From positions 1 through 19,962 of the forward strand of contig CAKSGG010000057.1 in the NCBI GenBank assembly GCA_934454215.1: a DNA stretch of 19,962 bases. The letters are read 5' to 3'. The notes beneath the pieces were generated by a model. That model had not been told where the DNA came from. It worked only from the letters and a program-made list of their open reading frames with translations, and made no database searches. The position numbers were made by a program, and so were the translations under genes. Source of the DNA: an uncultured Clostridia bacterium. GTDB lineage: Bacteria > Bacillota > Clostridia > UBA1381. How positions within the stretch are numbered: position 1 is the stretch's first letter; every line of letters begins with the position of its first letter. Shown piece after piece: positions 1 to 6,806 of the stretch.

Positions 1-21
1 ATTGCTTAAAAATTTAATATT

Positions 22-36
22 AATGCCATAGGCACT
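22..36. terminator. Possible weak terminator downstream of the hydrolase
   Basis: AATGCC and GGCACT can form a 6 bp stem (one G-T pair on the minus strand) around an ATA loop. On the plus strand it is followed by CTTTTTTT, on the minus strand by a looser AT-rich stretch. It could end the minus-strand operon whose last gene stops at 85, or a plus-strand gene left of the window. The stem is short, so the call is tentative. The rest of bases 1-84 shows nothing else I can support. Confidence 0.3.
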
Positions 37-84
37 CTTTTTTTGTGCTGTCTGTATAAACTGGGGCACTTCATTTTGCACACC

Positions 85-1083
85 CTACATTAAATATCCG
101 TCTTCGGTTCTTGAGGCGTGGTCAAAATCTCTCCAGAAATTCAAAACGGTTCGTTCATATTCTCTCGGATTTACATAATAGCTCATTGAATGGTCTGCTC
201 CGGGGACAATAAGCAAGCGCTTTGGTGATGCGCAGGCTTCATAGTTTTCATAAGTCATTTCGACAGGTACGAAATGGTCGTCTGTACCGTGGACAAACAA
301 AACGGGTATATTCGTTTTCTTTAAAGCGTCAACGGTTGAATAATCTCCCGAACCCATATTAATTTTCTTTCTGCACATATCGTCTGCAATTATACTTCCC
401 AGAGCATAAGGAATATGCAGATTTTTTCTTGCGACGTGTTTCCATATTGCTTTTGGGGAAGTAAAGCCGCAGTCAGCCATAATTCCGTGAACATTTCCGG
501 GCAGCCCCAAATCGGACGCCATAAGAACGGTTGCCGCACCCATTGAAATTCCCGCAAGATAAATCGGCAGATTTTTTCCGCAGCGGCAGATTGCCCAGTT
601 GGTCCATTCGATACAATCATATCTTTCGGTAAGCCCGAAACCTATATAATCGCCGCCGCTTTCATGCTGACCCCGCTGTTCGACATACAGAACACTGCAC
701 CCGTTGCTGTGCCAAAAGCTTGATATAATTCCGTAATCGGAATACCATGAAGAACGCCAGCCGTGAAATGCAATAATAACTCTTTTTGCATTTTCACACG
801 GGAAGAAATGACCTTTAAGAGCAACACCGTCATGACCCACTATTTCAACGTGTTCATGCTCCTGCTCCTTTAGATAATTTGCGGCAGTTTTATATGCTTC
901 GACAAATTCGGGACTTCTCTCACTGCCTGCAATTCTGCCGTTTGAGCCTCTCATCATTTTAGGCATTTCACGGTCGAGTGCCGTTTGTACAAGCAATTTT
1001 GTTGTAATATATGACGCTGCCGCCGCAGCTCCGACGGCTGTCAAGCCTGCGGCTATCAGTAATTTTTTATTTAATTCGTTCAT
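85..1083 (-). CDS. Membrane-anchored alpha/beta hydrolase
   Basis: A 332-residue serine hydrolase of the alpha/beta fold; the substrate is unknown. Residues 8-24 are a hydrophobic Ala-rich segment after a Lys-containing N-terminus, so the protein is probably anchored by a single N-terminal helix, with the catalytic domain outside or at the membrane. The fold is shown by the HG oxyanion strand (FHGWR, about 106-110), the nucleophile elbow GISMGA with Ser180, the acidic loop HGTDDHFVP (Asp268 or Asp269) and the C-terminal GADH with His298. It resembles the YqkD-like or prolyl-oligopeptidase-related hydrolases common in Clostridia. The ATG at 1083 lies 23 nt after the ruvX stop, so it is probably the last gene of the aroE operon. 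The fold is certain; an esterase or peptidase role is inference. Confidence 0.85.
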   Translation of the reverse strand: MNELNKKLLIAAGLTAVGAAAAASYITTKLLVQTALDREMPKMMRGSNGRIAGSERSPEFVEAYKTAANYLKEQEHEHVEIVGHDGVALKGHFFPCENAKRVIIAFHGWRSSWYSDYGIISSFWHSNGCSVLYVEQRGQHESGGDYIGFGLTERYDCIEWTNWAICRCGKNLPIYLAGISMGAATVLMASDLGLPGNVHGIMADCGFTSPKAIWKHVARKNLHIPYALGSIIADDMCRKKINMGSGDYSTVDALKKTNIPVLFVHGTDDHFVPVEMTYENYEACASPKRLLIVPGADHSMSYYVNPREYERTVLNFWRDFDHASRTEDGYLM

Positions 1084-1106
1084 GAATAATCACCCGTCCC
1101 TTTAGA

Positions 1107-1511
1107 TTATTTTATTTTGTTGAGATACTGTTCAAGTATCAGACAAGCCGAAACCGTATCAATGATTTCCTTGCGTTTTTTTCCTCTTGTATTTGTGGAA
1201 TTGAGGTATCTTTCTGCTCCGACAGTTGTCAGACGTTCGTCCTCAAATATAATTTCACCGCTGTAAATGCTTTTCAGATTTTCCGCAAATTCTTTGGTAG
1301 CGTCTACACGAAAGCCCTCTGTGCCATCCATATTTTTGGGCAGACCTATTACGATTTTTTCGGGCTTGTATTCGTTTATAATTTCCGAAAGTTCATCCAT
1401 AAGGTGTTTTGTGTTTTTTATAGTTTTTATGCCGTTTGCCATAAATCCCATTATATCGCTTACGGCAACTCCGATGCGTGCGTCACCGTAGTCTATTCCT
1501 AAAATTCTCAT
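1107..1511 (-). CDS. ruvX: RuvX/YqgF family putative pre-16S rRNA nuclease or Holliday junction resolvase
   Basis: A 134-residue RNase H-like nuclease, the normal length of the YqgF/RuvX family. Family members have been linked to 16S rRNA 5' end maturation and to Holliday junction resolution. The conserved blocks are all present: GIDYGDARIGVAVSD at the N-terminus (first catalytic Asp), IVIGLPKNMDGTEG in the middle, FEDERLTTVGAE (second acidic pair) and KKRKEIIDTVSACLILEQY at the C-terminus (last catalytic Asp). The open frame extends 14 codons further upstream, into proC. I chose the ATG at 1511 because it has TAAGGAGA just ahead of it and begins the conserved MRILGIDYG. It starts 10 nt after the proC stop and is clearly in the same transcript. 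Confidence 0.95.
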   Translation of the reverse strand: MRILGIDYGDARIGVAVSDIMGFMANGIKTIKNTKHLMDELSEIINEYKPEKIVIGLPKNMDGTEGFRVDATKEFAENLKSIYSGEIIFEDERLTTVGAERYLNSTNTRGKKRKEIIDTVSACLILEQYLNKIK

Positions 1512-1521
1512 AGTCTTCTCC

Positions 1522-2313
1522 TTACAGCGATTTTGATTTGTCGATACACGCATTAACCGCTTTCATTACAGCACCTCTGAAACCCTCATTTTCAAGAACG
1601 GCAACTGCATCAATTGTAGTTCCCGACGGCGAGCATACCATGTCTTTCAATTCTCCCGGGTGTTTGCCCGTATCGAGAACCATTTTCGCACTGCCCAAAA
1701 CTGCCTGTGCCGCAAATGTATATGCCTTTGCTCTCGGCAAGCCGCCCTGAACGGCAGCGTCTGCCATAGCTTCGATAAACATAAATACATATGCCGGTGA
1801 TGAACCGCTTATGCCTGTAACAGCGTCCATCATATGCTCGTCTACAAGCTCGCCTTTGCCTATATTATTGAAAATATTAAGTACAATTTCCTTTTCGGCA
1901 TCGTTTACGTTTTCGTTGGGGACAATTCCGGACATTGCCTCGCCGACAAGTGCGGGCGTGTTCGGCATAACCCTTACGAGCTTTATATCTTTGCCGAATG
2001 CCTCCGTAAGCTTTTGGAGTGTCTGTCCGGCAACGATTGAAATTATAAGCGTCTGTGATGATACCGTATCCTTGATTTCGCCTATTACCTTATATACGAC
2101 ATTCGGCTTTACGGCAAGAAAAAGCACGTCTGCCGATGCCGCCGCCTTGTTGTCTGCCGATGTGTGTACGCCGTATTTTTCGGCAGATAAACGAAGTCCG
2201 TTTTCGTTTATATCGGAAACAATTATATCCTGCGGCTGTACAAGCTTATGTTCAAGTATACCGCCTATAATTGCTCCGCCCATGTTTCCGTTTCCTATAA
2301 ATCCTATTTTCAT
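1522..2313 (-). CDS. proC: Pyrroline-5-carboxylate reductase
   Basis: Catalyses the last step of proline synthesis, the NAD(P)H-dependent reduction of 1-pyrroline-5-carboxylate to proline, in the cytoplasm. The 263-residue length is typical. The N-terminal Rossmann motif is GNGNMGGAIIGG (from residue 7). Next come FLAVKPNVV, the VRVMPNTPALVGEAMSG block, and the C-terminal signature from GISGSSPAYVFMFIEAMADA through VCSPSGTTIDAV. Its ATG overlaps the aroK stop by one base (TAATG), which implies translational coupling. Proline and shikimate genes are not linked biochemically, so this is an operon of mixed housekeeping genes. The first proline enzyme, proB, is about 13 kb away in the window; proA is not seen. 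Confidence 0.97.
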   Translation of the reverse strand: MKIGFIGNGNMGGAIIGGILEHKLVQPQDIIVSDINENGLRLSAEKYGVHTSADNKAAASADVLFLAVKPNVVYKVIGEIKDTVSSQTLIISIVAGQTLQKLTEAFGKDIKLVRVMPNTPALVGEAMSGIVPNENVNDAEKEIVLNIFNNIGKGELVDEHMMDAVTGISGSSPAYVFMFIEAMADAAVQGGLPRAKAYTFAAQAVLGSAKMVLDTGKHPGELKDMVCSPSGTTIDAVAVLENEGFRGAVMKAVNACIDKSKSL

Positions 2314-2846
2314 TATTGTATGCAGTCCTTTCGGTTTTTGATTTTTGCATCGGTCAGGATGATTATTTCATTTACACAGTCATCGACCGACATTTCTTGT
2401 GTTATTCTTATTTTAAAGTCACAGTTATCATAATATTTTCGGCGTTTGTCGAAAAGCTCTTTTATTTCTGAAATGCTTCTGCCGTTCATGAGAGGCCGTG
2501 TTTTTGCGGCTTCTTCAATTCTTGCTGCGATAACCTCAAAATCGGGAGCAAGATTAACGATTTTACCGTTTTTCCTGAGCATATCAATATTTTTAGAACG
2601 AAGAACAGCGCCGCCTCCTGTTGATATAATGCAGTTATCATATTCGGACAGCTCGGCAATTGTTTCGGATTCAAGCTTTCTGAAATGCTCCTCGCCGAAA
2701 CTTTTAAAAATATCGCTTATACTCATTCCGTATTTATGCTCAACAACACAGTCGGTATCAATAAAAAGGTAGTTCAGACGTCCCGACAGGGCAGTGCCTA
2801 CCGTTGTTTTTCCCGACGCCATAAATCCTGTCAGCACAATATTCAT
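2313..2846 (-). CDS. aroK: Shikimate kinase
   Basis: Phosphorylates shikimate to shikimate 3-phosphate with ATP, on the route to chorismate and aromatic amino acids. The 177-residue P-loop kinase has Walker A GFMASGKTT (7-15), the shikimate-binding and Mg site IDTD (29-32), ISTGGGAVL (Gly77-79) and the lid region KTRPLM (about 115-120), followed by the RRKYYDNCDF adenine-loop helix. All expected functional residues appear to be present. It overlaps the aroE end by 4 nt (ATGA) and proC by 1 nt, so it sits inside a tightly coupled operon and follows the enzyme of the preceding pathway step. Confidence 0.97.
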   Translation of the reverse strand: MNIVLTGFMASGKTTVGTALSGRLNYLFIDTDCVVEHKYGMSISDIFKSFGEEHFRKLESETIAELSEYDNCIISTGGGAVLRSKNIDMLRKNGKIVNLAPDFEVIAARIEEAAKTRPLMNGRSISEIKELFDKRRKYYDNCDFKIRITQEMSVDDCVNEIIILTDAKIKNRKDCIQ

Positions 2847-3700
2847 CCTAAAATTTTCTCCTTAATCAAATACTCTTTAACACGTTCGTAAATATCGTCG
2901 GGCAGTGTTGTTTCGGTGAACAGCTCATATGCAATAATGCCCTGATATATAAGCATACCGAGTCCATTCACTGTTTTTGCACCCTGCCTGCGTGCCGTTT
3001 GCAGAAACAGGGTTTCGGGCGGGTTGTAAATCATATCTGCCGCCGCACTGTGAGAGCCTATAAAATCAAGATTATCTATTCCGTCAATTTCGGCTGTCGG
3101 GAGAATTGACGAGGTCATGCCTGCCGATGTGGTGTTTATAATAACATCGTAATTTGATGAGCTGTCAAATTCCGTTTTAATTTCAAAATCAAGCTTTTTG
3201 CGAATCTCTTCACGCATTTTATCGGCTCTTGATTTTGTTCGGTTTACAACGGTTATTGATTTCGGTTTTGCCTGAACAAACCGCATTACGGCAGGCTGTG
3301 CCGCACCTCCTGCGCCTATTACCAGAATGTTTTTATCGGTTATGGCTATTCCTGCGTTTATCAATGAGCGGTAAAATCCTTCCGCATCGGTGTTATATCC
3401 CTTTAGTCTGCCGTTATTATTCACAACGGTGTTGACAGAACCGAGCAAAAGTGCATTGTCATCAATATCGTCAAGATATTGCAGCACGTCCTTTTTATAT
3501 GGTGCGGTAACGTTTACGCCCCGTATATTCATGGCACGTATACCTTTTATCGCATTTTCTATATTATCCGTTTCCCATGCGGAATAGGAATAATTATTGT
3601 TTGTTATTTCTGAAAAGAAATTGTGCATCTGCGGTGAAAAACTGTGTTCTACAGGTTTCCCGATGATTGCAAGCTGTTTTGTATGTCCGTTAATAAGCAT
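2843..3700 (-). CDS. aroE: Shikimate dehydrogenase
   Basis: Reduces 3-dehydroshikimate to shikimate with NADPH. The 285-residue protein has the substrate domain first: GKPVEHSFSPQMHNFF (shikimate-binding Ser pair), then NVTAPYKKDV with catalytic Lys69, GSVNTVV and GYNTDAEGF (Asp105). The NADP domain follows with GAGGAAQPAVM (from about 128) and VVNRTKSRA. The C-terminal block NGLGMLIYQG is standard. The gene is first in its operon. The ATG at 3700 is preceded by AGGTG and AAAGGA, within an untranslated leader of about 58 nt from the promoter at 3766-3794. The next pathway enzyme, aroK, overlaps its end. Confidence 0.97.
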   Translation of the reverse strand: MLINGHTKQLAIIGKPVEHSFSPQMHNFFSEITNNNYSYSAWETDNIENAIKGIRAMNIRGVNVTAPYKKDVLQYLDDIDDNALLLGSVNTVVNNNGRLKGYNTDAEGFYRSLINAGIAITDKNILVIGAGGAAQPAVMRFVQAKPKSITVVNRTKSRADKMREEIRKKLDFEIKTEFDSSSNYDVIINTTSAGMTSSILPTAEIDGIDNLDFIGSHSAAADMIYNPPETLFLQTARRQGAKTVNGLGMLIYQGIIAYELFTETTLPDDIYERVKEYLIKEKILG

Positions 3701-3720
3701 ATGTACACCTGTTCCTTTAC

Positions 3721-3745
3721 GGGGCTGTCCGAAAAGACAGACCCC
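3721..3745. promoter_or_regulatory. Hairpin in the aroE leader
   Basis: GGGGCTGTC and GACAGACCCC form a 9 bp stem with one bulged base and a short CGAAAA-type loop. On the minus strand it falls between the predicted transcription start (about 3759) and the aroE ribosome binding site. Neither strand has a U-tract directly after it, so it is unlikely to be an intrinsic terminator. It may stabilise the 5' end of the operon mRNA or be a weak attenuator. No known riboswitch class was recognised. Confidence 0.5.
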
Positions 3746-3765
3746 AAAATTTTCCGACTGTAATT

Positions 3766-3794
3766 ATTATACCACAAATTCACGGTATTGTAAA
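3766..3794 (-). promoter_or_regulatory. Sigma-A promoter of the aroE-aroK-proC-ruvX-hydrolase operon
   Basis: On the minus strand there is TTTACA (3794-3789), a 17-base spacer and TATAAT (3771-3766). A TG dinucleotide one base before the -10 makes it an extended -10 element. The start point should be near 3759. The -35 box lies immediately downstream of the spoVAE stop, so the operon starts exactly where the sporulation operon ends. Confidence 0.85.
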
Positions 3795-3798
3795 GCGG

Positions 3799-4155
3799 TT
3801 ATTTTTTTGGCTTGGATTTAAATATAAGCGCCGTAAGAAAACCGAAAACAATTGCCGCACTTATTCCTCCGGCGGCGGCTTTAAGACCGCCTGTTATAAT
3901 TCCAATCCAACCGCTTTCCTCAACTGCCAGCTTTACGCCCTTGCATAGCGTATAGCCAAAGCCCGTGAGCGGAACTGTTGCGCCTGCACCTCCGAAATCA
4001 ACAAGGTACTGGTATACTCCTATAAGCTGCAAAAATGCACCTGCGACAACGAACGATACAAGAATCCTTGCCGGAGTAAGCTTTGTTTTGTCTATAAGAA
4101 TCTGACCGACAACGCATATCAGCCCGCCGACAATAAAAGCTTTTAAATAATCCAT
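3799..4155 (-). CDS. spoVAE: Stage V sporulation protein AE (SpoVAEb type)
   Basis: A 118-residue membrane protein of the SpoVA group, which moves calcium dipicolinate across the inner membrane of the forespore during sporulation and out during germination. The length matches the short SpoVAEb form (about 116 residues). Visible membrane segments are at about 3-20, 31-51, 60-75 and 85-110. The diagnostic region is GVYQYLVDFGGAGATVPLTGFGYTL, split here as GVYQYLVDFGGAG (46-58) followed by ATVPLTGFG. The C-terminus is a positive KSKPKK tail. The ATG has AAGGAGGG about 8 nt upstream. It follows spoVAD by 35 nt on the same strand, so the two are one unit. Expression is probably sigma-G dependent, as in relatives; this is inference. 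Confidence 0.94.
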   Translation of the reverse strand: MDYLKAFIVGGLICVVGQILIDKTKLTPARILVSFVVAGAFLQLIGVYQYLVDFGGAGATVPLTGFGYTLCKGVKLAVEESGWIGIITGGLKAAAGGISAAIVFGFLTALIFKSKPKK

Positions 4156-4190
4156 TTAGTGTCCCTCCTTGTAAATTTAGTGTCCCTTTG

Positions 4191-5201
4191 CTATGCCGAA
4201 ACAGAAACGGCATGAGCAATTGACGGAATACTTTCGCCTTGCTGAACCGACATTGAGTTCATAAGCGCACCCGTTGCGACAAGCAGTATTTTATTTAACT
4301 TTTTTTCTTTCAGAAGTTTATATACATGACCGCAGAAAACCGTTCCGCAGCAGCCGCAGCCGCTTGCTCCCGAATGAACGTCCTGTGCTTTAATATCAAA
4401 TATCAGCTTTCCGCAATCGTTGTGTATTCCTGCTATATTAAAGCCGTTATCGTTCATAAGCCCGATAAGAATATCAGAACCGACAACGCCTAAATCACCC
4501 GTCAGAATTAAATCATACTCGGATGGCTGAATATTAAGCTCTTTAAAATGAGCCGTAAGAGTATCTGCCGCAGCAGGCGCCATAGCGGCACCCATATTGT
4601 TTGCGTCGGTCACGCCCATGTCAATTATTTTCCCTGTTGTAATATGAGTGATTTTGGGACCGTCACCCTCTGATGAAAGTATGGCACAGCCCGAGCCTGT
4701 GACCGTCCATTGCGCTGACGGCGGTCGTTGACCTCCGTATTCAAGCGGATATCTGAATTGCTTTTCCGCACTGCAAAAATGACTGGAGGTAAGGCACATA
4801 AGTTTGTCCGCAAATCCTCCGTCAATCAGCATACTGCCGACAGACAGACTTTCCGCCATGGTTGAGCAAGCGCCGTACAGTCCCAAAAACGGGATATTCA
4901 AATCGCGCAGTCCGTAGCTCGCACCGACGCACTGATTTAACAAATCTCCCGCAAGAATATAATTTATATCGGAATTGCTCAATCCCGATTTGTCAAGCGC
5001 AAGCTGTGCCGTGCGTTTTTGAAGCTTGCTTTCCGCAAGCTCCCATGATTTTTGACCGAGCTTATCGTCAGATAAAATTGCGTCAAATGAATCACGCAGA
5101 GGCCCTTCACCCTCTTTTTGCCCTGCTATTGCGGCTGTGTTTATGATAACGGGCGGTTTTGACAGCTTTACAGTTTGTTCTCCGATTCGTTTGCTTTCCA
5201 T
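4191..5201 (-). CDS. spoVAD: Stage V sporulation protein AD
   Basis: SpoVAD is a peripheral, thiolase-fold component of the SpoVA complex that binds dipicolinic acid. The 336-residue length is typical. It has the N-terminal PPVIINTAAIAGQKEGEGP block, the thiolase-like elbow GLYGACSTMAESL with Cys112, NNMGAAMAPAA, ILTGDLGVVG and the Cys-rich C-terminal GASGCGCCGTVFCGH. The ATG at 5201 is preceded by AAGGAGA with 8 nt spacing, but that Shine-Dalgarno lies inside the 3' arm of a long hairpin (5204-5250). The usual gene order in Bacillus and Clostridium is spoVAC-spoVAD-spoVAE. Here an aminotransferase gene lies upstream and no spoVAC is present in the window. Confidence 0.96.
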   Translation of the reverse strand: MESKRIGEQTVKLSKPPVIINTAAIAGQKEGEGPLRDSFDAILSDDKLGQKSWELAESKLQKRTAQLALDKSGLSNSDINYILAGDLLNQCVGASYGLRDLNIPFLGLYGACSTMAESLSVGSMLIDGGFADKLMCLTSSHFCSAEKQFRYPLEYGGQRPPSAQWTVTGSGCAILSSEGDGPKITHITTGKIIDMGVTDANNMGAAMAPAAADTLTAHFKELNIQPSEYDLILTGDLGVVGSDILIGLMNDNGFNIAGIHNDCGKLIFDIKAQDVHSGASGCGCCGTVFCGHVYKLLKEKKLNKILLVATGALMNSMSVQQGESIPSIAHAVSVSA

Positions 5202-5203
5202 AA

Positions 5204-5250
5204 AAAAATCTCCTTAACCTTAAGCATATGCTTATGTTATGGAGATTTTT
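5204..5250 (-). terminator. Intrinsic terminator of the aminotransferase gene, overlapping the spoVAD ribosome binding site
   Basis: The arms 5250-5229 and 5226-5204 (minus order) pair over about 21 bp with one mismatch and one bulge, centred on the palindrome AAGCATATGCTT. Seven T follow (5208-5202) and run directly into the spoVAD ATG. It is a good terminator for the aminotransferase, which stops at 5270. The 3' arm contains the GGAG of spoVAD (5213-5210), so any readthrough transcript would also hide that site. A T-tract on the plus side (5251-5259) makes it formally bidirectional, but no plus-strand gene ends here. Confidence 0.75.
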
Positions 5251-5269
5251 GTTTTTTTATTCTCAAATA

Positions 5270-6550
5270 TTAATTTTCATTTAAAAGCTTTTCAAATGAT
5301 GCAAGCTTTACGCTTATAATGAAAACCTCGCACGCCTTTTTCAATTCGTCAATTGACGGGAATGTCGGTGCAATTCTGATATTTTTATCTTCGGGGTCTT
5401 TGCCGTAAGGATATGTTGAACCTGCGCCTGTTGTAATAACTCCTGCGTCCTTGCACAGCTCAACCGTTCTTTTTGCACAGCCCGGAAGGGTATCAAACGA
5501 TATAAAATATCCGCCCTTAGGCTCTGTCCATTCTGCAAGCCCGGTACCGCCAAGCTCGTTTCTGAATGCCTCTATAACGGTTTCAAATTTCGGTCTTATT
5601 AAATCGGCTTGCTTTTTCATATGTTCTTTCATACCGTTAATATCGCCGAAAAATTTGACATGGCGCATCTGATTTACTTTATCATGACCGATTGTCTGCA
5701 TTGTCATCTGCTTTTTTATAAAGTCAATATTTGCCTTTGATGCGGCAATTGCGGATACGCCGCTGCCCGGAAGAGATATTTTTGAGGTTGACGCAAATTC
5801 AAATACTAAATCGGGATTTCCCGCTTTCTCACATTCGTCAAGAATATTCAAAAGTGTGTCGCCGTCCTCGTAAAGGTCATGTATTCCGTATGCGTTATCC
5901 CAATAAATTCTGAAATCATCTGCGGCAGGTTTTAAAGCCGCCATACGCTTTACAGTTTCATCGGAATATGTTATTCCCGTCGGGTTTGAATATTTGGGAA
6001 CGCACCATATTCCTTTAACGCTTTCGTCGGAAGAAACAAGCTGTTCAACCATATCCATATCGGGTCCGTCATTATTCATGGGTATATTTATCATCTCTAT
6101 ACCGAAAAATTCCGTTACGCCGAAATGTCTGTCATATCCCGGAACGGGACATAGAAATTTTACCTTATCAAGTTTCATCCACGGAGTTGAACCCATAACG
6201 CCGTGAGTCATTGAACGCGACACTGTATCATACATTATATTCAGCGATGAGTTTCCGTAAATAATAACATTCTCCGGCTTTGTCTCCATCATGTCTGCCA
6301 TAAGCTTTTTACATTCAGCCGCACCGTCAAGCACACCGTAATTTCTTATATCCATACCGTCCTCGCCGACCATTGCATCGTCCTGCGAAAGAATACCGAT
6401 TATTCCGCTTGAAAGATTAAGCTGGTCAGTACCCGGCTTTCCTCTTGCCATATTAAGCTTCAGATTTAAAGCTTTCAGGTCTTCATATTTTCGAGCCGCC
6501 GCTTCCTTTTCACGCAAAAGCTCTTCCTTTGTCATATTTTGTATATTCAC
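5270..6550 (-). CDS. Aspartate aminotransferase, subgroup Ic (PLP-dependent)
   Basis: A 426-residue PLP enzyme of the Asp_aminotransf family (the subgroup Ic aspartate aminotransferases, MocR-like fold). It probably interconverts aspartate and 2-oxoglutarate with oxaloacetate and glutamate. Visible sites are the N-terminal NMARGKPG, VPKYSNPTG (Asn189), IYWDNAYG (Asp218), the PLP lysine Lys257 in FASTSKISLPGSG, and the substrate-carboxylate Arg in IRIAPTFPS near the C-terminus. The start is GTG at 6550: GGAGGGAG lies 7-10 nt upstream, whereas the first ATG, five codons in, would be too far from it. It has its own promoter (6585-6613) and a terminator (5204-5250), so it is probably monocistronic. 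Fold and cofactor are certain; aspartate specificity rests on family membership. Confidence 0.92.
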   Translation of the reverse strand: MNIQNMTKEELLREKEAAARKYEDLKALNLKLNMARGKPGTDQLNLSSGIIGILSQDDAMVGEDGMDIRNYGVLDGAAECKKLMADMMETKPENVIIYGNSSLNIMYDTVSRSMTHGVMGSTPWMKLDKVKFLCPVPGYDRHFGVTEFFGIEMINIPMNNDGPDMDMVEQLVSSDESVKGIWCVPKYSNPTGITYSDETVKRMAALKPAADDFRIYWDNAYGIHDLYEDGDTLLNILDECEKAGNPDLVFEFASTSKISLPGSGVSAIAASKANIDFIKKQMTMQTIGHDKVNQMRHVKFFGDINGMKEHMKKQADLIRPKFETVIEAFRNELGGTGLAEWTEPKGGYFISFDTLPGCAKRTVELCKDAGVITTGAGSTYPYGKDPEDKNIRIAPTFPSIDELKKACEVFIISVKLASFEKLLNEN

Positions 6551-6584
6551 GGATAAACTCCCTCCATTTTTATGTATTCAATTT

Positions 6585-6613
6585 ATTATATACTATTTTA
6601 TAATACTATTCAA
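6585..6613 (-). promoter_or_regulatory. Sigma-A promoter of the aspartate aminotransferase
   Basis: TTGAAT (6613-6608), 17-base spacer, TATAAT (6590-6585) on the minus strand. The start point should be near 6578, giving a leader of about 28 nt. The remaining intergenic bases up to the noc terminator (about 6614-6732) are AT-rich; I see no gene or further signal in them. Confidence 0.8.
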
Positions 6614-6732
6614 TACCTATTAAAAATATTTGTAGAAAATATATAATCACAGAGTTTAAAATCAAAGTCCGATTATTAAAAAACTCACATGGCGATTTGA
6701 TATATGGGTTATAAATATTTGACATAATGTGA

Positions 6733-6768
6733 AAATGGGTTGCTGCGTTTTAATGCGGCAACCCATTT
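6733..6768 (-). terminator. Hairpin terminator downstream of noc
   Basis: AAATGGGTTGCTGC (6733-6746) pairs with GCGGCAACCCATTT (6755-6768): 14 bp with one G-T or mismatch position and an 8-base loop. On the minus strand the stem ends in TTTT followed by CACATTAT, so the U-tract is short. It lies about 40 nt after the noc stop at 6807. Confidence 0.65.
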
Positions 6769-6806
6769 GCGGCTGATTGAATTTAGATGCTAAATCCGGC
6801 AGTCTC

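Noticed and set aside
1512..1553. Upstream in-frame ATG for ruvX
   Set aside because: It would overlap the proC end, has no ribosome binding site, and the added residues are not part of the family; the ATG at 1511 has a good site.
1811..2341. Plus-strand open frame of 176 codons opposite proC
   Set aside because: It mirrors the proC codons, has no Shine-Dalgarno and has low-complexity Ser/Thr/Phe composition; a shadow frame.
3721..3745. Terminator for spoVAE
   Set aside because: The hairpin follows the stop, but the aroE promoter lies between them and no U-tract follows on the minus strand, so I treat it as part of the aroE leader.
6551..6732. Hidden small gene between noc and the aminotransferase
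   Set aside because: The stretch is AT-rich, holds one promoter, and no frame has both a ribosome binding site and a plausible length.
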